Shown piece after piece: positions 23,248 through 35,198 of a stretch of 64,000 bases of DNA. Under the pieces are notes generated by a model. The model saw only the letters and a program-made list of their open reading frames with translations. It searched no databases and was not told the origin of the DNA. The position numbers and the translations under genes are program-made. Location: assembly GCA_050084515.1 (NCBI GenBank), contig CM114272.1, positions 37,696,001 through 37,760,000 of the forward strand. The letters are read 5' to 3'. The stretch is from Blasia pusilla (lineage: Eukaryota; Marchantiophyta; Marchantiopsida; Blasiales). Position 1 is the first letter of the stretch. Every line of letters begins with the position of its first letter.

Positions 23248-25640
23248 CTATGCACATCTTGGACACATCCATCGTCCCTGAGGAACCCTAGTGAGAGGTG
23301 GCATCAAACACGCCATATGTCATTCTCTCGAACACCCATCACAAACAAGCATAGTGGCTGCACCACAGACGGAACCACACAACATATACCGCAAGCCTGC
23401 AAGAACTATTTCTAAGCTCGGATCAATGTTTGGAAGATGATATGGCGCACAATTACGCACATGGTCTTTCCAAACCATACCATCGTATCCCTCCAATAAG
23501 AGAACACCGGATGGCAAAACCTCACGCACTCTCAAGATGGTGCGCCCTGCAGTCACATCCAATGTCGTGGATGCCATTTGCGACAAGAAGACATAGTGTC
23601 CCTGATGAAACCTTCGGATAATAGGTTGATAACCACCTCCCCGAATAGTCGCATACCTCAACGTATCCCGATGTTGCACAATCGCCAAGTTCTCAAATGC
23701 CATGGGCATCACTCTTCGAAATAACTTAGCCCTCTAAGAGCATTCTTGCATCAATACATCAAGGTCATCAAGGTTCAATACCTCACCAGTATCTCGACAA
23801 AAGGCCGCTCGTAAATCTGGCCATAAAGCAACAAGTATGGTGAGAAAGATGCTAAGGATGCTTGTCTGCTGAATCTGTATCCCATCGCCAACCACGGCAA
23901 CCGAAGGTCCCAATCTCCTAGGTGACCTCTCTGCAAGCCATACTTGTGTAGTCCTCTCTTCACCGTCTGCACAACCTGCTCCACTAGTCCATCCGCCTTA
24001 GGATGATCTCGCGAAGTAGTGCGGTGGTCGATCTGTGCCAGGTCATACAAGGCCTAAAACTCCCCGCGGAACTCTGTACCTTGGTCGGTCAACACCTCAG
24101 CTCGTGCGCCATAATAACTCAACACTCAATCTAGGAAGGCATATGCAACTCCCTCACTTGCTTTGTCACGCAATGCAACCAACTCTTTCCACTTCGAGAA
24201 GTGCTCGATCATCACCAGCACATAACAACTATGGCGCTCCGTCAAAGGCAAAGGTCCTTCAAAATCCAAACTCCATCTATAACCTAAGCCCATGATCAGA
24301 AGTGGATGCAACTATAGAGTTGGAGCATTGATTGATGCTCGCACTCAATCACACACCATGCATTTGGAAAAAAATTGTTGAACTTCACTCTGCATGCCTC
24401 GCCACCAGCACTCAATTTGGAGCAAGCTGTACGTCTGCTGCACTCCAAAATGACCCAACTCCTCCTGTGCATGACGCACCAAACGTGCTCTCTGCAAAGG
24501 ATGAGGCACTACACGCACTCTACTATTCTCCCACACTCGCAACACATGTATGCCCTCCCACCGGAATCGTCTGGCTCGTTGTAAGATCCGATCCTGCTCT
24601 CTAGAACCCACTATGCTTGCAACGCTGCCAGTACACAGGTACTCCAAGACCACTCCATCATCGTGAATGTCTCGGCCACTTGTCGTCTCCTCACTGGCCT
24701 CTGGATCTAAGGACTCTCCATCAGACCTCGCCATCAAAGTCTCCGCAATCTGGCTCTCCATAGCCAACAAGCCCAAATAGGCTGACGCATGCCATCTTAG
24801 CACCAACTCCTCATCACTCTCACCATGCCAATGAGCTCCAGTCGCATCTTGTTGACTTGGGCATGGGTTACGGCTCAAACCATCTGTATCCTGGTTGAGC
24901 GTCCTAAGTCTTTGCACCACTTGGAAGTCATACTCTTGCAACAAAAGAGCCCACCTCGCAAGCTTCCCTGTAAGCTTGTCGGACTCCATCAACCACTTAA
25001 GTGGTTGATGATTAGTAATGATGGTAAAGGGATTTCCGAATAGATAACATCTAAAATGTGCGACAGCCGACACTACACCCAAGCACTCACCCTCATACAA
25101 GCTATACTTTGCCTCTACAGCGTTGTTTGAGCGACTAGAATAAGCCACCACGAACTCTCTACAATCATTGTCATGTTGGGTGAGCACGGCTCCAAGCCCC
25201 AACATGCACCAATCGGTATGCAATTGGAAAGGACAACCCCTGATCGGTCTCCTCAACATAGGCGCAGACATCAATCTGTCCTTGAGCATCTGAAATGCTC
25301 TCTCTTGCTTATTCCCCTAGTGCCACTCCTGATCCACCTTGGTCATCAAAGTTAGCGGCTTCGCAATCGAACTGAAACCCTTGACATACCGTCGATAGAA
25401 GTTCGCCAATCCCATGAATGCACGAACTCCACTCACATCTGTAGGGCGTGGAATGCGTGAAATAGCCTCTATCTTCATCTGTTGCACACCAAGGCCCCTA
25501 GGGTATATCGTGTGACCCAAGTACTCAATCTGATCGTAGAAGAAATTGCACTTGTCTGGATATAGCTTCAGCTCATGTAGCTGTAATCGTCGAAACACCT
25601 CCTCTACATGTCGCTCATGCTCCTCAACCTGATCCAAGGG
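23248..25640 (-). pseudogene. Copy A: pol remnant (RT C-terminus, RNase H, integrase, PHD finger)
   Basis: In order on the minus strand: RT C-terminal part with FMGLANFYRRYVKGFSSIAK (about 25640-25317); RNase H with LHTDWCMLGLGAVL, EGECLG and TNHQPL; an integrase zinc-binding region ending CMVCD (24345); an integrase core with LDFEGP, LTDQGTEF and DHPKADGLVEQ (DDE); then a C-terminal region ending in a PHD finger (about 23251-23388). The longest open stretch is 24345-25289. Lesions include a stop in integrase and, in the PHD finger, a first cysteine changed to tyrosine and the conserved Trp before His changed to TGA. The RT catalytic region and everything upstream are missing where element B begins. 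Confidence 0.85.
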
Positions 25641-25649
25641 AGTAGACTT

Positions 25650-28451
25650 TGTACACCACACTTGGATTCCAACCCAAGATTCACTTCGTGCGAGTCTTGG
25701 TGAGGAAATCATTGGATGTCCATCGGACAGTTGGAATCGCTAGGCGCGAAACGCCGTTTCAGGTTTCTGAACCAAACAGAAAGTCTGTCCCAAGTCTTTC
25801 GAGATTCGCCCATGTTGTAAGCCGCGAAACTAGGAAGGTTGAGCTTGATGAGAGTCCGAGACGAGAACTCGGAAAGTAATCCGGCTGATTGATCCAAGAC
25901 CCGACTAACCAAAGTGCGTGTTTGGATGCAGATCAGCGTTGAGAGCGTGACCTACTAAACGCACGCTTCCGCAACAAACAAGATTAACGTTCAAGGAGAG
26001 TAGGCGCATGACAAGAATGGTCTCCACCTCGAACTCTAAACTCTAGTTCCTCATTTCTGATGACCGGTTATGGTCTCAACACCATCCTTCATTCCGGACG
26101 CACATTGTCTTGAAGACACTTCTTCAATAATGACACATGGAAAGTCGGGTGAATCTTGAACTCATTTGGCAACTCCAATGTGTACACATCCTCAAACGGC
26201 TTTGCCTTGATCACATATGGTCCAATATACTTGGCTGATAATTTTTTGGACCATTCCTTCGGAAGAGTAAGATTCTTTACACTCAATTACACTTGTTCCT
26301 CCACTTGGAAAGTCACTTGGCGCCCACTTTTGTTAGCATGCTTCACGTATCTTAGTTGAGCCTTGGCAAGACTTCTCCTTGCTCGCTCTTGTCGTTCCTG
26401 CATTTCTACTAACAAACATTCCGCCATTGCTTGACAAGTGTGTGCTGATGTAACGCCCCTTGAAAGAACCAAGTTAAGAGGCCCTTCTGGTTCTCTTTGA
26501 TACGGCAGAAGAAACGGAGATTCTCTGGTTGCAGAATGCTTGGTCGAGTTGTAAAAATACTCAGCCATACTTGGCCACTTTGCCCACGCTCATGTAATTC
26601 CTTAAGTATTGGTTCACGCCTCAGTTTACTTTTTCCGTTTGCCCATCCGTTTGGGGATGAAAGGCCATACGAAAGCTGAGTTTGATCCTCAACCTCATGA
26701 ATAGATGTTTCCAAAAGGCATTGGTAAACTTTGGATCTCAATCGGACACAATGCTCCTAGGCAATCCATTAACTTGCCACCAACCATCTAGGAACAGTCG
26801 GAAAGTCGTGTAGGTCATCGTAGAATCTCTCGTCGGCACAAACCTCCCCAACTTGCTAAACCGATCAACTATCACAAGTATAGCGTTGTATCCCTCAGAT
26901 TCCATAAGACTCGTAATGAAATCTAAGCTAATGCTTTGCAAGGGTCCCTCTGAGATCGGCAAAGGACAAAGTAAGCCTTGCTTCTTTGCATAAGAAACTC
27001 TGTTCGCTTGACAAGTCACACAGGTCTTCACATATTGAGCAACATCTTCCTTCATGTTGGGCTAGAAGAACTCTCGGCCAAAATAGCAAGAGTGGATTTC
27101 TCCCCTTTGTGTCATGCCAAAGGTCCATCATGACATTCCACAAACACTTTGGTCCATAGCTTGCCTTGGCCTACATAGATCCTGCTCTGCTTAAACCTTA
27201 GCAAGCCGTGCCACAAACTTAGATTGGCCACCTTCTTGCCCCGCTTCAACTTCCCAAGGTACTCACTCGCTTGTGCATCCTTCATGTATCCTTCATGAAT
27301 CCTTCTTTCTAGATCTGTTTCATCTGGGAACATTGCTCTCAAGACTTGTGTTGTCGATGGTATATGCTCATCCCTACAACTTAACCCATCCGGAATAACA
27401 TTGTCTTTCCCCGGCTTATGGATTAGCTCCACATTCGTCAACGCCAAGGTATCATGCCATCAAAGTTGCGTCGGTGTTACGCGATCCTGGGTCTCAAAAT
27501 ACTTGAGCGATGTGTTATCGGTTAATACTCTAGTCTTAGGAATTACCACTTCCTCAAGCAATAAACCATGGCGAACAACTCTTTCTCATGATGGGCCATC
27601 TCCTTTCAGTGTCGCTAAGCTTCTTACTCTCGTATGCTACAGATCTCCCTTTTTGCACTAACATTCCTACAATCGCAAAATCACTAGCATCAGTGTGCAC
27701 CTCAAACGGTTGGTCAAACTCCGGCACCTTCAGAACTGGTTTCTGCGAGAGGATCTCCTTGACTCAATTGAATGCTTTATCCACTTCCTCGGTCCATGTT
27801 GTGTTGGCATACTTTGCGGTCCAATCTGTGAGAGGTTTCACTATTCTTGAAAAGTTCTTCACGTATGTGCCGTAAAAGTGGACTGGTTTCTACAGGAGCC
27901 TCTCGAAATAGAATAATTAAATATCTGCCAATCCAAAATGAATCATTTTTAGGTCCACAACTGAATTTCCATCACAATGAGCCAGTTCACTCCCGAGTCA
28001 ATTATTGAGAAACCAATGTAGCCTCCAGTGCCTTCTCTCATTGAGGTGTGCAGAACTATTAACAAAGTGAAGAAGTTCCAAGCGTGTTCTTTGGCTCTGA
28101 TGAACCTCCTCATCCCCTTCGCAATGGAAGGGGGTTCCCATTAAAAAATCGTGCTTACCTTCTCCATGTCTAGACTCACTCCATATACACTAACCACATG
28201 CCCCAAGAATTTGATCTTCGTCAAACCGAACTCACTCTTATCCGCATTCGCATACAGCTTGTTTGCCCTGAGTTTCTCAAACACCGCTTACTTTCCGATA
28301 CGAGAACTCGGAAAGTAAGCATGCTGATTGATCGAGACCCGACTAATCAGAGTGCGTGTTTGGGTGCAGATCAGCGTTGAGAGCATGACCTAATGAACGG
28401 ACGCTTCCGCAACAACAAATATTAACGTTTAAGGAGAGTAGACGCACGATA
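25650..28451 (-). mobile_element. Element B: truncated chromovirus-like Ty3/gypsy element
   Basis: Minus-strand element with a partial 3' LTR on the left (about 25650-26013, starting TGTCATGCGCCTACTC) and a short 5' LTR fragment on the right (about 28284-28451). It sits between copies A and C, which face away from each other. Gag, protease and the RT catalytic region are missing: the 5' LTR fragment joins directly to the end of RT. The LTR family recurs, in the opposite orientation, at about 50.1-50.9 and 52.97-53.6 kb. Confidence 0.75.
26036..28283 (-). pseudogene. Element B: pol remnant (RT end, RNase H, integrase)
   Basis: Readable parts on the minus strand include an RT end (LYANADKSEFGLTKIKFLGH), RNase H (HTDASDFAIVGMLVQ), an integrase HHCC region (CVTCQANRVSYAKKQGLL), an integrase core (SLDFITSLMESEGYN, DRFSKLGRF) and the GPY/F-type C-terminal part (YIGPYVIKAKPFEDVYTLEL). 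Frameshifts and stops are frequent. About 150 bp of unrelated sequence interrupts the RT thumb region near 27.9-28.1 kb. After the GPY/F part the frame runs into the LTR where element E has a chromodomain, so the chromodomain has been lost here. Confidence 0.8.
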
Positions 28452-28509
28452 AGAAGCGTGTAGAGGAGTGTGTTTGTGATCCATCGTACATATTGAGTGG
28501 TCCTACCAG

Positions 28510-29600
28510 TTGGGCGTACGAGATGGACGACCGGGTAGAGGACCGGGTAGGTTTTCAAGTGCTGTAGGCACTATAGAGCTACACGACTTCATTTTGGAGT
28601 TTAGGAGTTGGTGTGACTCACAACAGGCTAAGAACTCTAGAGAGTTCAACCCGTTTACAATATGGAACGGTATATTTAGAGGGGGCGCTCATGGACAATT
28701 TCCATGAGTTCTCCCATAGATATGCCCAGGAGATTGAGACAGTGTGACTCTACTATGAACCACACTATGTGTCATGGACGGAGCCATTCCTAGATGAGGA
28801 GGAGCAGTCGCGATAGGCTACTTCCTCTTCCACTAGTGATTTTTTAGGAGGGATCACTCGCACTAGAGTTGTTGCACCGTCTAGTCGGGTTCATCCCAGG
28901 TTCAACCCCGTGGTTGAGGTCTTTGATGAGTTGAGGACGAGCTACCAGGGGGTACGGACGGAGAAGTTGCGGAGTATCCACGACTTCCAGAGGCATCCGG
29001 GTGAGAGTTTGCGGGAGGCTTACACTCGCTTGCGCCTATTGATCAACGTCACTCAGGGGTGACAGCGGATCACGCTATCAAATCATGGTACGCGATGCTG
29101 GACCGGATCCTACGGACACAGGTGAGGGAGGTGAGCTTCTTATGAACACCTCCCCTATGTTGACAGATGATTTTAGGACCACCGAGATTATTGAGCCCAA
29201 CATGGCGGAGGAGAGTGTAGCCACCATGGATTCTCGGCGAGAGCAGTCATGATTTCCTGCACCACCAGTGCATCAATGTGGACTCCGAGATAGGTTGCGT
29301 GTGGCACCACGAGCTCAAGGAGGATATATGGAGGTTGTGCCACAAAGACCTGCGCCTTCATATGCAACTCAGCAGCAACCGCCTACAATTACTTGTTGGT
29401 CATGTGATGGAGCCCATCATCAGCATGATTGAACTTGTTAGGGACATGGACATGTGCCTCACCATGGGGGAGGAGATGGTTATGCACTGGGAGGTTATCA
29501 ATGTGACTATTATTAGAGGTATGGTCACACACGTGCCAGGTGTTTTAGTTTACACCCTAAGTTACATCCGGACCGAGGGCTAGAGAGGGCACCTGAGCCT
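28510..29600 (+). pseudogene. Copy C: gag with degenerate CCHC zinc knuckles
   Basis: Gag-like sequence broken by many stops. Two zinc-knuckle-like motifs are visible around 29390-29545: one starting CWSCDGAHHQHD, and one whose second cysteine has become tyrosine (CDYY...RYGHTRARC, spacing CX2-X-X4-H-X4-C). These motifs in gag normally bind RNA during packaging. Gag function here is inferred from position and the knuckles. Confidence 0.6.
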
Positions 29601-30034
29601 AGAGGGTCTGGGTGGGCCTAGAGGTTGTGCACCAAGTGGTCCCATTGGGGGACGAGGAGCTGGAGTTTCACGACAGGAAGGTGGAGTTGCTCGTGGAGGA
29701 GGTAGAGTCCCACCACCTAGATGTGTCAAGGGAGAGGCTGGGAGTGAGGCTGGGATGGCTCTTCAGATACAGCAGCTACATGAGCATATTGCCGCCATGG
29801 CATTGAGGTTACCCGATGCCGGATATGTGGCATCGACATCATATGGAGCAGCGAGAGATATGGAGGATCTTGGTTGGATGTGTGGGATTGCTTAGATGGA
29901 GGCCGCCGCAATTGTGACGCGTGGAGCAGCAATAGTGTTAGATCCATAGTCGAGTCTACAGTGGGGGGAGCCAAGAAACAGACCAGGCTTCCTCAGTCTT
30001 TCACGTTGTGTGAGGCGATGAGAGTTCCCCATCA

Positions 30035-30720
30035 ATGGGTCCTGATCAGAGTTCCCAAAGAGTTGGTGATGTTATTGGTGTGCAGGCACGGAGGGCGATG
30101 GGAGAAAGGAGTGCGACAACTCCTATTGTTGATGCTCAGGAGGAGCAAGTGTCGAGTACAATGGGGGCGGCCATGACTGTGTATTGTGCTCCGCTATTTT
30201 TTGCTTCCAATATCATGACATTGGGAGGTATGCCCAATGTCATGATATTGGGCATACCTCCAATGTTTCGGTTGGCTGCTACGCTATATGAGTGTGGAGT
30301 TGGAGTTCCTGCATCATGTTCAAAGGTGATTGCAGAGGAGGTGATGGACTTGCCCTTGGAGCGGATGCTCAAGCCATCCACGTCAGATTCATGGCAGGCT
30401 GCGGTTGCTAGGATGGCGGAGATGTCCGCTAGACCTGTGATAGAGCGAGCCATGGCTTCTCTTAGTGTTGTGTTGTTGGATAACCGGGAAGAGGTCTTCC
30501 AATTGGTGAGTCCCGTAGGTAGAGCTTTTAGTCCGTAGCACGTCTTGTTGGATTCATGAGCGCAATCCCTAATGTTGGGGAAAGCGTCATTCATAGGATT
30601 GGGCTTGACGAGAGCCGATGTGGAGCGTTGTCCATTTTAGATACATATATCCTTGGGTGGAGCGAGTACCACACGGTATATCACCCAATATGAGGTTGTG
30701 ATGAGGATTCGCCCAGGACA
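30035..30720 (+). pseudogene. Copy C: protease region, rearranged
   Basis: Aligns with the A' linker and protease. The active-site region is damaged: the frame is interrupted near the expected DSGA motif (TTGTTGGATTCATGAGCG around 30545). The protease 3' part that A' retains (YPMGF..DYWE type) is missing, so protease now runs into the methyltransferase in the 30653-30958 frame. A snap-back insertion (30207-30259) alters the linker. Confidence 0.65.
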
Positions 30721-30796
30721 TCCTACATATGAATTCATGGCCAACAGTGCTACTATGACCCCTTTGGACACCATCTCGATTGTGTGGTGCATTCTA

Positions 30797-31720
30797 GAGG
30801 AGGGTATTCGCGTGCTAGATCTCGTTGGCAGGATTAGCACTGGTTTAGCTATTATTTTGCAGGTTGGAGTACACGTGCAGCAATACCTGTACGTGGAGAT
30901 TGATGATGTTGCGAGGCGTACTTCACTTCACCATGCAATACCTGTACATGGAGATTGATGATGTTGCGAGACGTACTTCACTTCACCATGTGGCGTAGTT
31001 ACGCCCCCGGTTTCCCGACTTGTTATGTGCGTCCACTGTCCAGGGATACCAGAGTTCCCTACCGAGGGATATTTCATTGCTGGGACCACAAGACTTGGAG
31101 CGGGTAGGGACCATAGACTTGGTCATTGCTGGTTGGCCGTGTCAGGGCCAATTGAGTAGTGGACGAGGTAGCGGATTGGTTGACTCTCAGTTTAGGTTGT
31201 TTTGGGAGATGATGCGGATCTTGCAACATTTACATGAGCATCAGTCTCGTTCTGTAGCATACATTCTGGAGAATGTGCCAATTTTGGGCGATTCGAGGTC
31301 CTGCGTGATGACGAGTGCACATCAAGTGCGCGCATGGATCGGCTCAGCAATGGTGTTGGATGCGGCAAGTGTAGGTTCACGAGCACATCGCCCGCGTCTT
31401 TGGTGGACCAACTTGGTGGCACATGAGGTTTTGCGGAGGGCATATGCGAGAGTGGAGCGCCCCTCTATTTTACTACTGGATTCTATTCTAGATCCAAGTC
31501 GTCAATCATAGGCAGTGAGGCACCATGATCGACCGCCGTTGATGGTGGTCAACAAGATTGGCATGCCACGAGCATCCTTTCCCACATTGGTGAGTTTTCC
31601 CGCTTCCTATGCATTCAAGGAGGTCGGACCTGGCTTGGTTTGGGATGACTAGGTACAGCGGTTGGTGGAGCCCAACGCGGATGAGCGAGAGCAAGCGATG
31701 GGATTCCCACAGGAGTGAGG
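30797..31720 (+). pseudogene. C5-cytosine DNA methyltransferase domain inside copy C
   Basis: Motifs of the C5-cytosine methyltransferase family appear in canonical order: motif I region VLDLVGRISTGLA (SAM binding, normally FxGxG), motif II region YVEIDDVARR, motif IV GWPCQGQ with the catalytic Cys, motif VI ENVP, motif VIII HRPRLWW, and a C-terminal region ending EPNADEREQAMGFP (motif IX/X-like). The long open stretch is 31020-31511. A 55-bp tandem duplication (30880-30989) shifts frame after motif II, and stops follow near 31510, 31650 and 31718. The enzyme family transfers a methyl group from SAM to cytosine C5 in DNA. It lies between protease and RT on the same strand, so it is element cargo, not a host MET/CMT/DRM gene. 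This copy cannot be active. Confidence 0.9.
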
Positions 31721-31739
31721 GCAGTACTGTCACTATCGG

Positions 31740-32165
31740 AGGCATCATGATGTCATGTCTTGGGTCAGACGATGGACCCTAACTACTTGACATGGATTTT
31801 CAGTTTAGGAGTAGCTGAGCAATATTGTTTGAGGATGCGACAGATCACAGTTGTTGCCTTGGTGAGCCCCATGCCTACCGAGACGGTTGAGGCATTGGCT
31901 GGGGGTGAGACCCAAGGAGATCGGCACACCAAGGCTGGTTTGGAGAGACACCCTTGGACTTCTTGGGATGTCTTGTATGTATGCGAGGAGATGATAGCCA
32001 CAGCATCAAGCTTAGTTCTGAGTATTGCATGTGGAGATGAGAGTTTGCAGTTGGCAACAGGAGAGCACTCGAGTTTGATTATACGAGATGGGGTTGCACC
32101 ATAGCAACCACTGACACCCACGCCTGAGAGTCATACGGTAGTCACGATGGAGACTTGGCCCCTAG
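31740..32165 (+). other. Copy C: spacer between methyltransferase and RT
   Basis: The open frame 31760-32104 has no recognisable domain and lies between methyltransferase motif X and the RT N-terminus. It may be a linker or connector of the polyprotein. Confidence 0.4.
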
Positions 32166-33600
32166 TTGACAAGAGGAGAGCGGCGTCGGATACACGAGCT
32201 CCTTAGGAGTTATAGGAGTTGTTTTGCATTTAGCATGCAAGATTTGGGTACGCTGAAGGGTCCAGGGATCCGCATTGAGTTATCAAGTGACACGCCGGTC
32301 TTCCGACGACCCTACAGGTATAGTGACATGGAGAGGGCTTTGCTTCATAGTGGGAGCCAGAACTTGGTTGGAGTAGGAGTAGTGGAGATGTTTCTTGGAG
32401 ACTATGCATCTGCCATTGTCATGCCCGCCAAGAAGGATGTGCATGGCAATTGGACGAATAGGCGGATGTGTGGAGATTACTGACCTATCCATCGGCATAC
32501 AAAGTCCGATAGGTATGCCATGCCCACCCCTGAGGAGATCTTCAATACGATTGGGCATACAAAGGTCTTCAGTTAGATCTTTGAGCTGGATACCATCACC
32601 TGCCTATCACATTGGAAAACAGGGAGAAGACGGCATTTTGGGGCATCAATCCTCACCGGAAGGATTATTTATACAAGTGGCAGTTCTTACCATTTGGGTT
32701 AAAGAACGTCCCGGCTGAGTTTCAAAGGATCATGGATAGGATCTTGACAAGTCTGGATTTTCCTAGGTGTTATATTGATGACATCGTAGTCTTTAGCGCC
32801 ACGGTTGAAGAGCATGAGAGACATCTAGAGGAGATATTTCGATGATTGCAGTTTCATGGGCTGAAGCTACATCTAGGCAAGTGCAAGTTCTTCTACAACC
32901 AGATTGAGTACCTGGATCATACGATATATCCAGGGGGCCTTGGTGTGCAACAGACAAAGATAGAGGCTATTTCACGTATTCCATGCCTTATAGATGTGAG
33001 TCAAGTTTGTGCATTCATGGGATTGGTGAACTTCTATCGGTGGTACATCAAGGGTTTCAGTTCGATTGCGAAGCCGCTAACCTTACTGACCAAGGTGGAT
33101 CAAGAGTGGCACTAGGGGGATGAGTAGGAAAGAGCATTTCAGCTGCTCAAGGACATATTGACGTCCGTGCCCATATTGAGGAGATCGATCTGGGGGCGTC
33201 TTTTCCAGTTGCATACCAATTGGAGCATGTTGGGGCTTGGAGCCTTGCTCACCCAGCGTGACGATGATGGTAGAGAGTTTGTGGTGGCTTAGGTTAGTCG
33301 CTCAAACAACGCTGCAGAGGCAAAGTATAGCTAGTATGAGGGTGAGTGCTTGGCTGCAGTGTGGACTGTCGCACATTTCAGATGTTATCTATTCAGAAAT
33401 CGCTTTACCATCATTACTGATCATCAACCACTTAAGTGGTTGATGGAGTCCGACAAGCTTACATGGAAGCTTGCAAGGTGGGCTCTATTGTTGCAAGAGT
33501 ATGACTTCCAGGTGGTATATAGACGTGGGACGCTCAACCAGGATGTAGATGGTTTGAGCCGTAACCTATGCCCGAGTCAGCGAGATGGGACTAGAGCTCG
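32166..33600 (+). pseudogene. Copy C: reverse transcriptase and RNase H
   Basis: RT is readable from RRPYRYSD through FWGINPHRKDYLYKWQFLPF and LKNVPAEFQRIMDRIL to the catalytic CYIDDIVVFSAT box, then the thumb (FMGLVNFYRWYIKGFSSIAK). RNase H follows, with EGECLAAV-like, TDHQPLKWLMESDKL and NQDVDGLSRN motifs. At least two frameshifts (about 32480 and 32580) and several stops (for example 32844 and 33113) break it. RT and RNase H together turn the element RNA into DNA. It is closely related to copy A. Confidence 0.88.
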
Positions 33601-33649
33601 ATGGCATGGAGAGAGTGATCAGGAGTTGGTGCCAGGATGGCACACGTGA

Positions 33650-34900
33650 GCCTATTTGGGCTTCTTGGCTATGGAGAGCCAGATTGTTGAGACTTCAATG
33701 GCGAGGTCTGATGGAGAGTCCTTAGATCAAGAGGTCAGTGAGGAGACGATAGGTGGCCAAGATATTCACAACGATGGAGTAGTCTTGGAATACCTGCGTA
33801 CTGGCAGCGTCGCGAGCACAGTGGGTGCTAGAGAGGAGGATCGGATCCTACAGCGAGCCAAACGATTCCGATGGGAGAGGACACATGTATTGCGAGTGTG
33901 GGAGGATGGTATAGTGCGTGTGGTGCCTCATCCTTTGCACAGAGCACATTTGGTGCATCATGCCTACGAGGAGTTGGGTCATTTTGGAGTGAAGCAGATG
34001 TACAGCTTGCTCCAGATTGAGTATTGGTGGCGAGGTGTGCAAACTTACGTTCAGTAGTTTGTTGCCAGATGCATAGTGTGTGATCGAGTCTGGGCATCGT
34101 TCAATGCTTTGACTCCACAGTTACATCCACTTCTAATCATGGGTTTAGGTTAAAGATGGAGTTTGGATTTTGCAGGACCTTTACCTTTGATGGAGCGCCA
34201 TAGTTGTTATGTGTTGGTGATGGTTGAGCACTTCTCCAAGTGAATAGAGTTGGTTATATTGCATGACAATACAAGTGAGAGACTAGTGTATTCCTTCCTA
34301 GATCAGGTGCTAAGTCATTACGGTGCACCAGTTGAGGTGTTGACAGACGAGGGTATACAGTTCCGCGGGGAGTTTCACGCCTTGTGTGATCAGACACTGA
34401 TCGTCCACCGCACTACTTCGCGAGATCATCCTAAGACGGATGGACTAGCGGAGCGGGTTGTGCAAACGGTGAAGAGAGGATTACGCAAGTATGGACTGCA
34501 AAGAGGTCACCTAGGAGAGTGGGACCTCCAATTTCCGTGGTTGGCGATGGGATAAAGATTCAACAGGCAAGCATCCCTAGCATCTTTCTCACCGTACTTG
34601 CTTTTGTATGGCCAAGAGCCAGATTTACCTGCCGCCATTCGTCGAGATGTTGGTGAGATATTGAACCTTGATGATCTTGATGTATGGATGCAAGCATGTT
34701 CTCAGAGGGCTGAATTTTTTCAGAGAGTGATGCCCATGGCATTTGAGAATTGAGCGATTGCGGAGAATTGGGATACATTGAAGTATGCGACTATTCGGGG
34801 AGGTGGTTATTGACCTACTATTTGGAGATTTCATCAAGGAGACTATGTCTACTTGTAGTACACGGCACCCACGATGTTGGATGTGACTGCAGGGCGCACC
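33650..34900 (+). pseudogene. Copy C: integrase
   Basis: The zinc-binding region has ELGHFGVKQMYSLLQ and CIVCD. The core region has LDFAGPLPLMERHS, EVLTDEGIQFRGEF and TSRDHPKTDGLAERVVQT, consistent with the DDE catalytic triad, followed by EWDLQFPWLAMG. The main open parts are 33656-34057 and 34250-34555. Stops occur in the zinc-binding and core regions and shortly after the core. The following sequence leads to the PHD-bearing tail. Confidence 0.85.
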
Positions 34901-35198
34901 ATCTTGAGAGTGCGTGAGGTTTTACCATCAGATGTTCTCTTATTGTACGTATGCGATAGTATGGTTTGGAAGGACCATGTGCGTAACTGTGCGTCATGTC
35001 ACCTTCCAAACATTGACGGTATAGTTGATCCAAGCTTAGCAATAGTTCCTGCAAGGATGTATGTTGTGTGGTTCTCCCCGCGGTGCAGCCACTATGCTAG
35101 TCTATGATAGATGTTTGAGAGGATGGCATATGGCATGTTTGACGCCACCTCTCATTAGGGTTCCTCAGGGACGATGGAGGTGTCCCAGATGTATATAG
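34870..35198 (+). pseudogene. Copy C: integrase C-terminal tail with PHD finger
   Basis: A conserved tail (LDVTAGRTILRVREVLPSDV, MVWKDHVRNCASCHLPNIDG) leads, after a small deletion that shifts frame near 35050, into a PHD finger at 35055-35198. It keeps CMLC, WHMAC and CPRC, but one of the second pair of cysteines is tyrosine (LVYDRC). PHD fingers bind two zinc ions and commonly read histone H3 tails; a targeting role is inference from the family. In chromoviruses a chromodomain sits in this position. Confidence 0.85.

Noticed and set aside
30797-31720. Host chromomethylase or DRM gene fragment
   Set aside because: The methyltransferase lies in the same orientation between protease and RT, without introns, chromodomain or BAH domain, so it is best read as element cargo.
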